A stretch of 64,000 nt of DNA from Aplectana chamaeleonis (lineage: Eukaryota > Nematoda > Chromadorea > Rhabditida > Cosmocercidae), in NCBI GenBank assembly GCA_029168955.1, contig JAPDOI010000431.1, positions 124,001 to 188,000 of the forward strand, written 5' to 3'. The notes under the pieces are model-generated. The model saw only the letters and a program-made list of their open reading frames with translations. It was not told the DNA's origin and ran no database searches. Within the stretch, counting starts at the first letter, position 1; the number at the start of each line of letters is the position of its first letter. This document shows positions 44,329 to 55,035 of this stretch, one piece after another. The position numbers were made by a program, and so were the translations under genes.

Positions 44329-44450
44329 TTAAAGGTACCGTCCAAGCTCAGGGACGAAATCTGAGATTTCCACATAACTGTGAAGTAGACCCACCCTATA
44401 TAGCCACTGCCAAGAACGAGCTCTCAATTCCTCTGAATAAGCGAGATATA

Positions 44451-45061
44451 GGCCCGTAGTAAAGCCGGCGAAAATTTCAGTTCAGCTTATCTGAATCCAT
44501 GTTCTGAAAAGGATTCAGATGAGCGGCACACTTTTCAAACGTACGTGTTGTAGGATAGCGACCTAGGCTAAACAGAGAAAGTCAGCAACAAACAAGTTAA
44601 GCTGAATCACTCAGTCAGATCTGACTGAATCGATTCAGTCAGATCTGACTGACTTCTTGGCTAGAGAAGAAAGAAACAGCGTGCCATGGCAGGAGTGCGC
44701 TCGAGACTGTTTTACGGAGCAAAGGAGTAACTCAAATAATTTAGCTGAGATTTCGGCTTATCAAGGTATCATTATCAATATCAGCTTCTACGAAACAAAC
44801 AGCATTTCATTTATTGAGAAACGGAGCATGGAGTTGGTCGATTTGTGAACGACCACGTAAAGAATAAATAATGGTCGGTTGTTCTTGTCATCACAGGTAT
44901 CATCATGCCCCTATCATCATGGCTTTGCAAGACCGACCGCTTGAATGCAATATATCGCTCGATACGATTTCGGACTCGTCTGAGCCCTGTCTGAATCGTT
45001 TCAGGCTCGTCTTATCACCCATTCAGACGATCCTGACTGAGCGGTGGGTTTACTACGGGCC
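44451..45061. mobile_element. PIF/Harbinger-like short TIR element
   Basis: Begins GGCCCGTAGTAAAGCC and ends GGGTTTACTACGGGCC with ATA on both sides (44,448-44,450 and 45,062-45,064). It shares ends with 27,600-28,659. The interior includes a perfect 42-bp palindrome and repeated CTGAATC/GATTCAG words. No transposase was recognised in 611 bp. The family assignment rests on 3-bp duplications and GGCC ends. Confidence 0.65.
44611..44652. repeat. Perfect 42-bp palindrome
   Basis: The sequence reads the same on both strands, built from CAGTCAGATCTGACTG twice around a central AATCGATT. Related CTGACTGA and CTGAATC words are scattered through the same element. Confidence 0.9.
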
Positions 45062-45359
45062 ATACAGTGCGTCGCATAAGTATACGAACACCCTGAAATT
45101 TCATGGTTAGACCATTCGAACAACGTTTCAAGCTTCGGCACCGGTTTCTATGTTCTCCGCTATGCCGAAAACGGTAGGTCACATTGTAGGAAGGCAAATC
45201 GTACACTTTTTCCTTTTTTTTACATACAGAAATTCATTTTTTAGCCGTCGCAGTATACGAACACTTCAGAGAAACGAAATTTTTGTACAAGAGGCATACG
45301 AAAAAATTCTGTTTCAAGCGGGATAGTAAAGAATGTAGTTGTATGCGTAAATTATCATC

Positions 45360-47134
45360 ATGCCACGCGGTTTACATCTCTTTTCCGAAGAACAGGCCCA
45401 GGCCCGGGCTCTCTACGCCGCCGGTCATGGAGTCCGACAAATCTCTCAGCAAATTGGACGTTCACCAAGCTGCATCTCTTCGTTTTACGAAATCCGGACT
45501 CCTACGGAATGCGTGTTCGCTCTGGGAGGCCTCGGAAGCTCACTGGACACGACGAATGACGCATCGTCAGAAGAGTCTACAACACAATGGCGTCTAGCGC
45601 GACCGTCCGCTCCGAACTCTCGCTGAATGTGTCAAAGAATACCATCCTCCGTTCGATCCATCGCAACGAAATCATCGAAAGAGCCGTAATGAAAAAGGCT
45701 CCGCGCTTGGAAGAACGCCACAAGTCGGCCAGGTTCCAGTTCGCCCGTTCAACTCTGCCAGCGTGTAGCTAGATGCCTCACACGGAAACCGGAGATGCCC
45801 AGGGTTTTGGAGGCATCTAGTCTTATTTGACCCGAGATTTTACGTAAATTACGGAAAGTTTAGCCTCAGTTGGTGAAATTTTAGCTACAGCGCCCGCATA
45901 TTCTACGTAAATTCTCGCTACGGCACCTGCGTATTCTACGCAAATTCTCGTTACAGCACTCGGTCGATCGACCCACCCAGTCTTGATCCGTACCAGAAAG
46001 GCGATACCAGCTGAGATCGACAGCATCGCCGTTTCTTCCCCACGGCCTGCAGCATCACAGCGGCCAAAATTATCCGTAGCAAGGTCTTCCAGAGAGCGAC
46101 ACGGGGTCACCCTCCATGACCATCCACAGTGTCAAGTTATCCATGGGTTGACTGGGCCAACACTGTTCAAACGGCATCCCTGCGTTCCGCGTAGCCAGCG
46201 CGGGTTTAACATTGCATTTCAACACAGGCTGTCGCGGAATCCGTAGATTCTCGCTACAAAATTATAGCGAGAATATACGGGTTTAGCGACAGAGAGATCA
46301 ATGTATCGAATTTAGCCTTCGTTTTTACGTAGAATACGCGTAGAATATGCACCCTTGTACCGTCGACACAAGAATATGCGGGTTTTAGCTATCGTAGCTA
46401 AAACCCGTAAATTCTCGCTGCATGGAATGGGGCGGCGTTTCAGGCCGCGCCCTCGGAGGCATCTAGCTACGAGTTGGCAGAGAAACTTGGGTACAAATTG
46501 GAGGAAGGTGAGCTGAATCGCGTGCTATCCAATTTCATGGAAAATTTTTGAACCCGTTGCTTCAGGTTGTCTTCTCAGACGAGAAAAAGTTTAATTTGGA
46601 TAGTCCGGATGGTTCGAGGCACTACTGGCGGGATCTTCGGAAGGAGCCGGCTTTCTTCAGCCGCAGTAACTTTGGCGGAGGAAACGTGATGGTTTGGGCA
46701 GCCTTCACAGCAACTGGGAAGGTCGGAATCGCATTCGTATCGAATCGTATGGATTCACTTGAGGAAAGTGGACCAGGAAGTGTTGGCTTCGCATCTTCTT
46801 CCGTAATTTCGTCGTCGGAGACGTCAGGGCTTCCGTTATGTCTAAGATAAAACCACTATACACGTCAGCCAATCTACTCAGGAGTGGCTCCGGTGCAACA
46901 GCGTTGATACTCTGCCTCGGCCCGGATCTGAATCCTATCGAGAACCTTTGAGGAATCATTGTTCGCAAGATCTACAAAAATGGGAGGCAATACGGAACTG
47001 TGGATTCACTCAAGGAGGCCATCGTGGACGCATGGAACGAAATTGACCAAGGGACCCTCCAGAACCTCAGTGATAGCATGACAGATAGACTGTTTGAACT
47101 TATTTCGCGTAACGGTGGTGTCACAACATACTGA
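45360..47134 (+). pseudogene. Tc3-like transposase, broken
   Basis: It starts MPRGLHLFSEEQAQARALYA, with a helix-turn-helix (GVRQISQQIGRSPSCIS) as in Tc3 transposases. After a frameshift the second DNA-binding half appears (LNVSKNTILRSIHRNEI, 45,628-45,750). After the insertion the catalytic core has VVFSDEKKFNLDSPDG (first Asp) and GGGNVMVWAAF. Frameshifts near 46,740 and elsewhere follow. The final part reads GPDLNPIENL then a stop where Trp is usual, then GIIVRKIYKNGRQYG to ISRNGGVTTY and the stop at 47,132. The Glu of the DDE triad (IEN) is still encoded, but the protein cannot be made. Confidence 0.85.
45753..46482 (-). mobile_element. CTCTGCC-family element, copy 2, nested in Tc3-like
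   Basis: Begins CTCTGCCAGCGTGTAGCTAG and ends GAGTTGGCAGAG, interrupting the transposase frame. It aligns inverted with 239-975 along its whole length, including ATCGACCCACCCAGTC and TATAGCGAGAATATACGGG. Flanks are AA on both sides rather than TA, perhaps a mutated or alternative duplication. Confidence 0.85.
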
Positions 47135-47755
47135 AGACTTTTTCCATATGTATTGTTTGAAATTATTCGATAAATTTATGAATTTCCCAAGTGTTCGTAT
47201 ACTTTTGCGACAGCTAAAAATGAATTTCTGTATGTAAAAAAGGGAAAAGTGTACGATTTGCCTTCCTACAATGTGACCTACCGTTTTCGGCATAGCGGAA
47301 AACATAGAAACCGGTGCCAATGCTTGAAACGTCATTCGAATGATCCAACCATGAAATTTCAGGGTGTTCGTATACTTATGCGACGCACTGTAGAAGGAAG
47401 CCTCCCTGGGGCGCCCACACCTGTAAGCCACTTTGGCACGTCCCTTTTACAATCTTTCGAGCTCAACAGTGGCGAGACGAGCGATGATTTCCGATCAGCA
47501 GACCCGTTCTTCCCTTCATTCTCAACTTCTCTTTTTGTCCAGGTCGGCTCGCATACACCGGTTGGAAATGACGGAATTCACAAGCCTTGGACAACTCGTC
47601 CACCATACCTCCGTAGTTCAATTTTTGAGGGACCATAACTGCGTTTCCAGGGGGTTTTTCTCGATTCCAGCGACATCATTGGAATCATGGTGGAATCGTT
47701 TTCAAGATGGCCAGAAAACCAGAGAAAGGATTACGAGGCTGAACTGTGCCTTCAA

Positions 47756-48203
47756 AGGCAGTGTCAACGATAAATCTCGTTCTCGAGGATTCCAGTGTGA
47801 AACACTAGGTTGGCAGACGCTGAAGAGGATGGGGTCGCAGAAAGCAACGAAAACGGGTCAGCAATCGATGAAAACTGCTTTGAAAGTTAGTTCGGTGCGC
47901 CTACCTATTCCGGTCCGCCCCCCATTCGGACAAGCTTGTGCGGCCACACACGTTTTGATGGTAAATTGCCAAGCAACTCTACCGCGTCCAGCCGGATCGA
48001 TTCGCGCAGTTTTCGCGATTAGCGCGCCCTTGCGGAAATCAGAGAGGCCCACGATTTTCGTCCACGCCCTGAGCGTTAGAAACCATTATTTCAGCTTATT
48101 CTGGACTTTTTCTTCGCCGTTTCTTGACTATCAATTACCTCACGACTAAACGGTCCCGCTTTTGGATCGAACTCAATTGTGATATTCATCGTGGACACTG
48201 CCT
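47756..48203. mobile_element. TTAA MITE (type 1)
   Basis: Begins AGGCAGTGTCAACGATAAAT after TCAA (47,752-47,755) and ends ATCGTGGACACTGCCT before TTAA (48,204-48,207). Its interior is unlike the other type 1 copies (GC-rich around 47,920-48,060), so it may be an internally different subfamily. It shares flanking tetranucleotides with both neighbours. Confidence 0.75.
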
Positions 48204-48207
48204 TTAA

Positions 48208-48470
48208 AGACACAGTACACCCTCAGACATGAATTTTGTGATTTTCATTCGATTGTGTAGAAGGCCCCTCGTATATAACGCGTGCCAAATTCGAGATCCT
48301 AATTCCTCCAAATCAGCGAGATATAAGCGACCACCGCAGGCCCGACCTCCTCCTCTCACCACTACGGGCCGCTTCCCCTACCAGATTTCCGAACTCTATA
48401 GCGGCTCGATAGATGTATGAATTCTCAACAAGTAGTCATTCTTCAGCCCATTGCCGGACTGAAAAACGAT
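48208..48470 (+). mobile_element. TTAA MITE (type 2), left half
   Basis: Begins AGACACAGTACACCCTC after TTAA and matches 22,096-22,350 (TCATTCTTCAGCCCA block near the end). The right half is absent: the sequence passes into repeat F at about 48,471. Confidence 0.7.
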
Positions 48471-48935
48471 ATCGATTTTATGATATAAATCGAAGGTTTG
48501 AAACTGGTAGTAAGCGGAACTAACGAAAAAGCCAACGAAAACTGTTTGCAAATAGAGGAATAACCGTCGCTTTTGTTATTGGGTGAAATTGGATGAGTTT
48601 TACCCCGCGTAGTTGGAACATCGAATATTAGCGACAAAACGGTTGAGATGGCGAAGCCAATAGACTCGAACAGCTTGTAGGTACTAGAACGTTCACATTG
48701 TTGAACGCACGAAAATCCAGCCAAGGCGACAGTATTCGAACGATCAATCTGGAGGAGTTTGTATTTGACGGCGGGGTTGACGAATTTTTTTAAGATGCAT
48801 TGCTTAAATTTAGTAGTTTTAACTCGATTTTGACGTTTTTGATGGTGCAAGCCTTCCACTACGACCATACGACCCCAGTAGCGTAATTATCTCAACAACT
48901 TTCTCGAGCGTGTCTACTGCCTTCAAGCGAAATTC
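48471..48935. repeat. Dispersed repeat F, copy 2
   Basis: Aligns with 26,830-27,260 plus 27,554-27,599 in the same orientation and shows the empty site of the family G element. It continues directly into an RTE remnant on the minus strand. Confidence 0.65.
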
Positions 48936-49495
48936 TATTGGGGATGATGGAGAGCGACGAGGATGGCCAATAAAATATGCGTCAAAGACTTCCGAGTTTT
49001 CCCATAAGGTTTTATCCATGTTCATTGAGCGCCCCAGGTACACGTAATAGTTGGTTTCCATGATCGGGGAACCATCAACCTCAATCTGATTCTTCGTACC
49101 ATACGTTCTTCATGAAATGTGTCGGTCCTAATAGGATTGATCCGCGGTCCGATCCTAAATGGCACTATTAGAAAAATAACGATGTCGTCTGCAAAACGAA
49201 AGTTTGAGAGAAAATTTTTATCCCACGCATATGCAGTTTTCATCCCAGTCGAGCGACTTCATCATCCACTGCAAAGCGGCGGTGAACAGCTTGAACAACA
49301 TAGTATTATTGCCTTGACGAACACCCTTTCCAATGGAAATGGCGAGATGGCGATGGAAGAGCTGTATCGCCGTAGCACAGTTTCGAATACAATCGGCCAG
49401 CGTTATTACATAGGACAGGTACACTCCTTGATCGACTACCACTAGGACACACCTGTTTATGGCAGCCATGTTCCAATTTTTCTTCAACAAACGAT
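48936..49495 (-). pseudogene. RTE reverse transcriptase remnant, second RTE lineage
   Basis: On the minus strand one frame gives LADCIRNCATAIQLFHRHL and SIGKGVRQGNNTMLFKLF, TAALQWMMKSL; the next frame gives FLSNFRFADDIVIF; a third gives YYVYLGRSMNMD. These are standard RTE motifs (palm GVRQG, catalytic FADD, then the YLGR block), distinct from the other two RTE families in the window. Frameshifts separate the pieces and the 5' part is missing. Confidence 0.8.
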
Positions 49496-50515
49496 GCCTT
49501 TTCTCTTAGGGGTGTGGCCCTAATTGAAATTCGACTTGTTGCTGATGTATTAAATCAGCAGTCCGCCAAACGTCATCCGACTATCTCGCTATACTCTTGC
49601 TCCTATCTCATACAGCAATGGAGCACTCCACTTTGCTTTCGTGGAGCATCTCTCAAAAGATTAAAATTCCTTGATCACTGACTAGATTCTTCCTCAACAC
49701 TTTATCGTGCTATCGCTGTCCAGTCTTTCCTTCAACGAAATCAATAGATAGATGATGCTTAGATAATCTTGGGGATCGCCCCACTCCGGAGTCATGTTAA
49801 CAACTTCTCGTCCTCGCCTCCAATGACCAACGGTCGAATTGGAGGAATGATTTGCTATCGAGTTCTGCGAGACACTCCATCCTTAGAACTGGGCATAAAA
49901 AATCATTTAGATTCAATACCGCTAATATGCCCTTTTCTGGTGTTCCATATGGGACAGATATTTGGTAATCAGGCCTAGCATAGCGGATTAGAGTTGTTGG
50001 TAGGAATGTGTGAAAACAATTAGAAAAGTACGAAATCACTAATGCTAAATGTTGGTGCTAGGATGTCAACAGCATATAGTGTTAGTTCAGCAATCGCAGG
50101 GGTTGGCTTCTATAGAAAATACCAATCCTGTAATTATGTAGTTGCTAACAATCAATTCGGCGATTTAGTAAGCTTTCGTTTCTTCTGCCTTAACATAATT
50201 ACAATGTCTCTCTTCGTAGGTATAGGGTACAGCGAATTTAGTCCAAGATGTTCAAAAATCTTCCCACCAAAGGTAGTTGTTGATTCTCCGTTTTTTTTAT
50301 CAGATTATCAATAAGCTCTCCAAATGGAAAGCAGTTTGTATGCGGCACCCCAATGAGGCAAAGCATTAGACTGCAGTCATTTCAGCGTTATTTTCTGAAA
50401 AGTAGAGATGAGATCGATCACGAAGGGAATCATCTGAGAAAACTACGGAAGTGGGAGTTGAAGAGATAAGAAAAAAAGTTCAGCAGGATAAGTCGACAAA
50501 TTCCGTTTCTCTGAA
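49496..50515. other. No recognised feature
   Basis: No gene or repeat was recognised; 49,500-49,560 may still be RTE-derived. Confidence 0.4.
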
Positions 50516-50700
50516 ACATTGATTAACCTGACATAGCCGGCAGACTTCCGCTTGACGCGTTCATTCTGCGTCTTCGCCTAGTGCGGAGTCAAGTATGCTT
50601 TTTAGTCACGGTCTTCAGCCACAATTTGAACTTGTTCCATCCACCTATCGCTTTTCCTCTTTTCGAAAATTGAAGCTTTGCGCCTTGACTTCAATTTGTA
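50516..50700 (-). mobile_element. 3' end fragment of an RTE LINE
   Basis: Aligns with the 3' end of the LINE at 22,550-22,740, including CACGGTCTTCAGCCACAAT and the tail side GATTAACC. Only the last ~170 bp are present, as expected for heavy 5' truncation. Confidence 0.7.
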
Positions 50701-50710
50701 AGAAGTCTAA

Positions 50711-50944
50711 AGCCAGTGTTCACGAAGAAATTCGGCTGTCGAGTTTACCTTGCTAAAGTCTTCATTTGGTTCAGTGTCATCGTAGTACGACCAACACCAA
50801 ATTATCACAGAAAGCCCGATTTGGGGACAAACTTTCTAATCTAGAATCGGCCTTTTTTTCTGGTGTACTGGTCTAGGAATTTCTGATTAGTTTATAGCGA
50901 ATTGAGGACTCTGAACACGTTTCCTGCAACTTATCTTTACAACT
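50711..50944 (+). mobile_element. Possible truncated TTAA MITE
   Basis: AGCCAGTGTTCACGAAGAAA after TAAA resembles the type 1 start. No right end is seen before the next MITE begins at 50,949. Confidence 0.4.
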
Positions 50945-50948
50945 TTAA

Positions 50949-51513
50949 AGGCAGTGGTCGCGATGAAAAAAATTTGTGGAAAAAACCATAAAAGTCAGCT
51001 CGATCCGCAAACGGCTAAGAGACTACGAAGGTTACGCGGTAAGAAACTAGCCCAAAATAGAGTTATTAGGATCCTAAGTTGCCAATTCGTGCACAGGTGC
51101 ACAGCTCCGCACAAAAAGATCGGAGTCTCATGTGTGTATAGTCAAAATTCATTGGCTTTTACCGGCAGAAATAAATGCAATTTCAGGTAATAAAAACATT
51201 TCATTAATTTAAACAAGCACTCCATTCCAAATTTCAATTAGAATGAGGATAGAAATATTTGAACAGGCCAGTCCGAAGGAATCAAATCATTTGATTAGAC
51301 ATCGATTTCGAGCCAGCTGATACTGGAAGTCATCGAAGTCCATCATGTGGAGCGGGCTCGTCCACCATCCCAAGATCGGAAAATTGAGGCTCATAATTTG
51401 ACCTAAAACAGAGTTTTTCGGCAATTTTTTTGAATGCATCCTACTACTCTGTGTTCAGAAGAAGGCTCAGAGAAGAAAAATAGACTAATTTTTTTTTATA
51501 GCGACCACTGCCT
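50949..51513. mobile_element. TTAA MITE (type 3), complete
   Basis: Begins AGGCAGTGGTCGCGATGAAA after TTAA (50,945-50,948) and ends ATAGCGACCACTGCCT before TCAA. It aligns inverted with 25,861-26,333 (GCATTTATTTCTG, GTGCACAG blocks). 565 bp, non-coding. Confidence 0.8.
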
Positions 51514-52400
51514 TCAAGTTACATGTGAGCTTCAACATAGTGAGCATGCCACAAGGTGCAAGTTGACTTACATCTGATATGATGTACTTGAGTGTTAATT
51601 AAATTTGTTGTTTTATCGCACATGTAACTTATCTACGCGGCGGGCGTCGCCAAGGGAAGTTTACGACCCAATCCTGAGGGAGGACTCAGATGTGTGCACC
51701 GTCGTCGGTTCAATTACCTACGTACAGAACTTGGACCCGCCTGGACGCTGGAGGCCCTCCCAACCCATGACAGGCCCAGGTGGCGCTCGGCGAGCCAGCC
51801 GCATCGCTCGCCTTTGTGCCGGCCCCGTAGCTTCTCGGTTCGCCGGGCGAGTAGCGTCTCGGTTTGCCGGCCGCGTCACTTATCGGTGCGCCAGCCGCGT
51901 TGTGTGTCGGTACTAGGTGACATGTAACGACATTGCGAGTTACTCGCAATGTTTTGTAAGTTACGTGAAATAATGAGAGAAATTACGCGCGACTTTATTC
52001 GAAAATCACGACAACCTACACGTAACATCGTTTCAACTTACATGTGAACTCAGAGCAAATTGCGTAAAGCCATCACGCAACTTGCGTCAAAGTCTCAGGT
52101 AACTTGTTCAGAAATTCCCGTGTATTTCGCATAGATGATTTGGAGTATCAGGAGTCATCAGTTAGCTTGGAACTTATTTTCAATAAAAACATTGTGATAG
52201 TCGAATCGCGCTTTCTTGAGCTCCACTGTATACATTTACTCAACGCTGGTAATTTCATGTTTATCTTCTATAAAATTTGTCAACTTACTCCAGAGACAAG
52301 TGGCCGGACTCAAAGACGGTAAACACATAGGTTCAGAATACCTCAGAATATCGCATTCTCTGCAATACCCTATGGTTAACTCGTCTATCTCGCTATGGTG
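51514..52400. repeat. Short GC-rich tandem block and flanking unassigned DNA
   Basis: At about 51,800-51,916 a unit of roughly 28 bp containing CTTCTCGGTTCGCCGG recurs about four times with changes. TTACATGTGA words occur on both sides (51,519 and 52,038). No gene was recognised. Confidence 0.45.
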
Positions 52401-52404
52401 GTTA

Positions 52405-52690
52405 AGGTGCGTTCGAATGAGAATGGCGGCCCATGCGGCCGGCGTGCTTGGCAGGCGGCCGTCGCGTTAGCCGCTCTCGGACGAGCATGCGTAAAGTCCC
52501 CATCGCCATCGACTACGAACGGGGGCGGCACCGGCTGGCAGCAAGCACTGCGCCGATCAATCAGCTCTGCAGACGGTGGGAGAGGGGACGGCCGTCGTTG
52601 AAATCCTACACTCGTCCGAGGGCGGCACATGCGACGGCCGCCTGCCAATCACGCCGGCCGCGTGGACCGCCATTCTCATTCGGGCACACT
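52405..52690. mobile_element. PIF/Harbinger-like MITE
   Basis: AGGTGCGTTCGAATGAGAAT at the left and its near-complement ending CGGGCACACT at the right form ~65-bp inverted repeats (also GGCAGGCGGCCGTCGC). TTA flanks both sides (52,402-52,404 and 52,691-52,693). The GTGCGTTCG end and TTA duplication are typical of animal PIF/Harbinger elements. 286 bp, GC-rich, non-coding. Both arms are openly translated, but only because of composition. Confidence 0.75.
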
Positions 52691-52696
52691 TTACCT

Positions 52697-52995
52697 GAGC
52701 TGGGGGTGATCTAGTGGTAGGGTGCGCTGCTGTTCGCTCGACACCTGCATGGTTCGATCCTCCCCCAGGCTCAATTAGATCTACTAAGCCTACAGAGTCC
52801 TCGAATTGGTACTAGATTCAAGTAAGGAGGTGAAGGACTTGACTGGAAAGTCGGCTGACTCCCGCATGCCACTGTATAGATCTGAAAGGTATCCAAGTCT
52901 CTATGACATAAACGACGAATGTGCTGCGTATTCCAATAGGGATTGAGGAAGCCGAGTCTTCATCGTTATCTCATAGTGATAAGCCTTACCCAGAT
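52697..52995 (+). mobile_element. tRNA-derived SINE, copy 1
   Basis: The head CTGGGGGTGATCTAGTGGTA carries an A-box-like TAGTGGTAGGG, and GGTTCGATCC at 52,750 is a canonical B box. CTGGGGG and CCCCCAG can pair as an acceptor stem. The body continues through GACTTGACTGGAAAGTCGGC and TCCAATAGGGATTGAGG. A second copy on the minus strand at 57,990-58,800 aligns with head and body, which shows that it is a dispersed element. Transcription by Pol III is inferred from the boxes. Confidence 0.75.
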
Positions 52996-53095
52996 GTCAA
53001 CCGTTGCTGACACCCCTCAGAAGGTATGCCATACAGTAGTAACGCGAAAACACAATTTTCTTTGCATAATCCTATCCTACTAACTATACGCTGCT

Positions 53096-53263
<168 letters not shown>

Positions 53264-53319
53264 CAATGAACAGGAAATTAGTCATCGCCACCCGTCGTTA
53301 ACAATTGACACCCGGTTGT

Positions 53320-53323
<4 letters not shown>

Positions 53324-53382
<59 letters not shown>
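53324..53382 (+). repeat. (CA)n microsatellite, 59 bp
   Basis: A pure CA run, complementary to the GT run 61 bp upstream, so the two can pair as a hairpin. Confidence 0.98.
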
Positions 53383-53384
<2 letters not shown>

Positions 53385-53389
53385 TCCGG

Positions 53390-53609
53390 GAGATGCAGGG
53401 GCAGAACCGCGGACTATTCTTCATTCACCGAATCGCAGTAGGGTCGCGGAAAGTCCTGAGGAGTCACGGTAGATTTGCGAACGCTTGACACACGAAGAAG
53501 TCGCGGCAAAGCCGCGGAAGAGTTAAGGCTTGCTGGGGGTTGCGGAACAGTCCGGGATCACGGTGGGGTCGCGGGGCAGTAGCGGAAGAGTCACGGCAAT
53601 ATTTCTCAG
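53390..53609. mobile_element. Fragment of a GC-rich short TIR element
   Basis: Repeated GCGG and TCGCGG words lead to GGCAATATTTCTCAG, the same end as the element at 58,130-58,613. The left end is not recognisable. Confidence 0.5.
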
Positions 53610-55035
53610 AGAAAGCGCTACATCGCCACATCTCGCTTCGAAATTGACAAAATGATATCTAGGGGTAGTTTTCGTGGTCCTCTCAGTGAGGAAAATGTAG
53701 AGAGCCTTTGCAACTCCCGTATCCTGTTGGAAAATGTGCATTTCCTTCTAAAATTCATGTCGACAACAAATCAGAACATGGAAGATTTCTGCTATCATGA
53801 TCGTCTGTCCAGATCATAGTGAGGGATTATGTGGTGCAAATATAGCATTTCTCGATGCTTTTCTTAAGTTCATCATATTATTTTCTAACACTATCGTATA
53901 GAGCTCAATGAAAGCGATTCAGAATTTACTTCAAAAGTGAAATCGGACCACTTTGAAGCAAGTTATGACGATGCAGCGCTTTGTGAGCGCGGAAAACGCC
54001 GCAAATGCTTTTTCTGCAAAAAAAATTGTGCGGTACTGTACGGGCTTAAAGGCATCGTTCGCGCTGGAAACCACTTTGCATTTTGTTGGCTCAATTTCAT
54101 GAATGAGGCCGATAGATCACACCGGTAAACTTTGGCGCGTCAAAAACGTAGGGTCATGAGGTTGGAATGGGTTAAAGATGAGGATTCGCCACCAGTTCTC
54201 ACCAGCAATCTAGCACTTATCATCCAAATTTGCACAGTAGAAGTTTTTTATTTTTAAGTGCTTTTGGTAGAAGAAAGGCAAAAGAAATTTTCTCACCTAG
54301 AAAGTTTAAAGCGTGAAACCACTTCAGACGTTCAGAAAAACTTATTGCACTGGACACACCGAATTCGACGGAGGGGTGGAAAGTCAACTTTTCAAAAAGT
54401 TTTTAAACGTATTTATAAAATCAGGAGTTTTTTGGGGTTATTATGGCTTACCTCAAGAGTTTGCCTACTTGAAAACATAGAAAAATAAGACACCGTTTTT
54501 CGCGCGTACGATGCCTTTAAGGCTGTTGAGCACATCGAGGCACCGCCGTGCAATTTAAACAATCCATAGATCCTCAAGCACGACCACAAGTACGCCGCGA
54601 AGCGGCGTGGGTGTGCACCTTGTAAGAATATTAAGTTTCAATACTACTTAGCACCCGCTAGTGGTACCAGCACTGGCGTTCGAGTATGAATACTATCAAC
54701 ACTTGAGCTTAGACTGAGGATACTCCAGTGTCACCGCTTTTGTCAAGAGGGGTAGTCTTGCCCCAATTGTGTCATTCACGCAAATTCTAATTTCATGTTT
54801 CATCTCATTCCAGCGCAGGATAATACAGAAATCGAATGAGATGAAGTGCAGTGATATTTATGTGGGTGGTGATTGAGTGGTTGAAACTGTTATTGAGTTA
54901 CGAGCGACCACGCGATGGTGGAGCCAGCGGAGCGCTATGACATACTCCCACGGCACACCCGCGCGGTACGCGCGTGACTCTAGTCCGTTGATTAGCACGG
55001 TGTGCAACTCAGCAATTATCTCAAAATTACCGTGA
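53610..55035. other. No recognised feature
   Basis: No recognised gene or element. ORFs at 53,937-54,128 and 54,258-54,488 show no domain. CGTACGATGCCTTTAAGG at about 54,506 may be a degenerate MITE end. Confidence 0.4.

Larger units (their letters stand above)
45065..47390 (+). mobile_element. Tc3-like transposon, interrupted and dead
   Basis: Ends CAGTGCGTCGCATAAGTATA and its complement are flanked by TA (45,063-45,064 and 47,391-47,392). The inverted repeats extend about 200 bp, and an inner GTATACGAACACTT motif recurs near 45,252 and, inverted, near 47,190. Without the nested element at 45,753-46,482 the length is about 1.6 kb, normal for the Tc1/Tc3 group. The transposase is broken. The TA used is part of the ATA duplication of the adjoining Harbinger-like element, so this insertion came later. 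Confidence 0.9.
44333..47751. mobile_element. TTAA MITE (type 2) split by two transposons
   Basis: The left part (44,333-44,450) begins AGGTACCGTCCAAGCTC and stops at GCGAGATATA. The right part (47,393-47,751) resumes GAAGGAAGCC and ends GAACTGTGCCT before TCAA. The complete copy at 39,842-40,319 is continuous across the same point (GCGAGGTATAAGGGGGAAGC). The Harbinger-like and Tc3-like elements lie between. Confidence 0.85.

Noticed and set aside
51605..51949. Overlapping ~100-codon ORFs in GC-rich DNA
   Set aside because: They follow a short degenerate tandem repeat and are open on both strands, with no domain or splice context.
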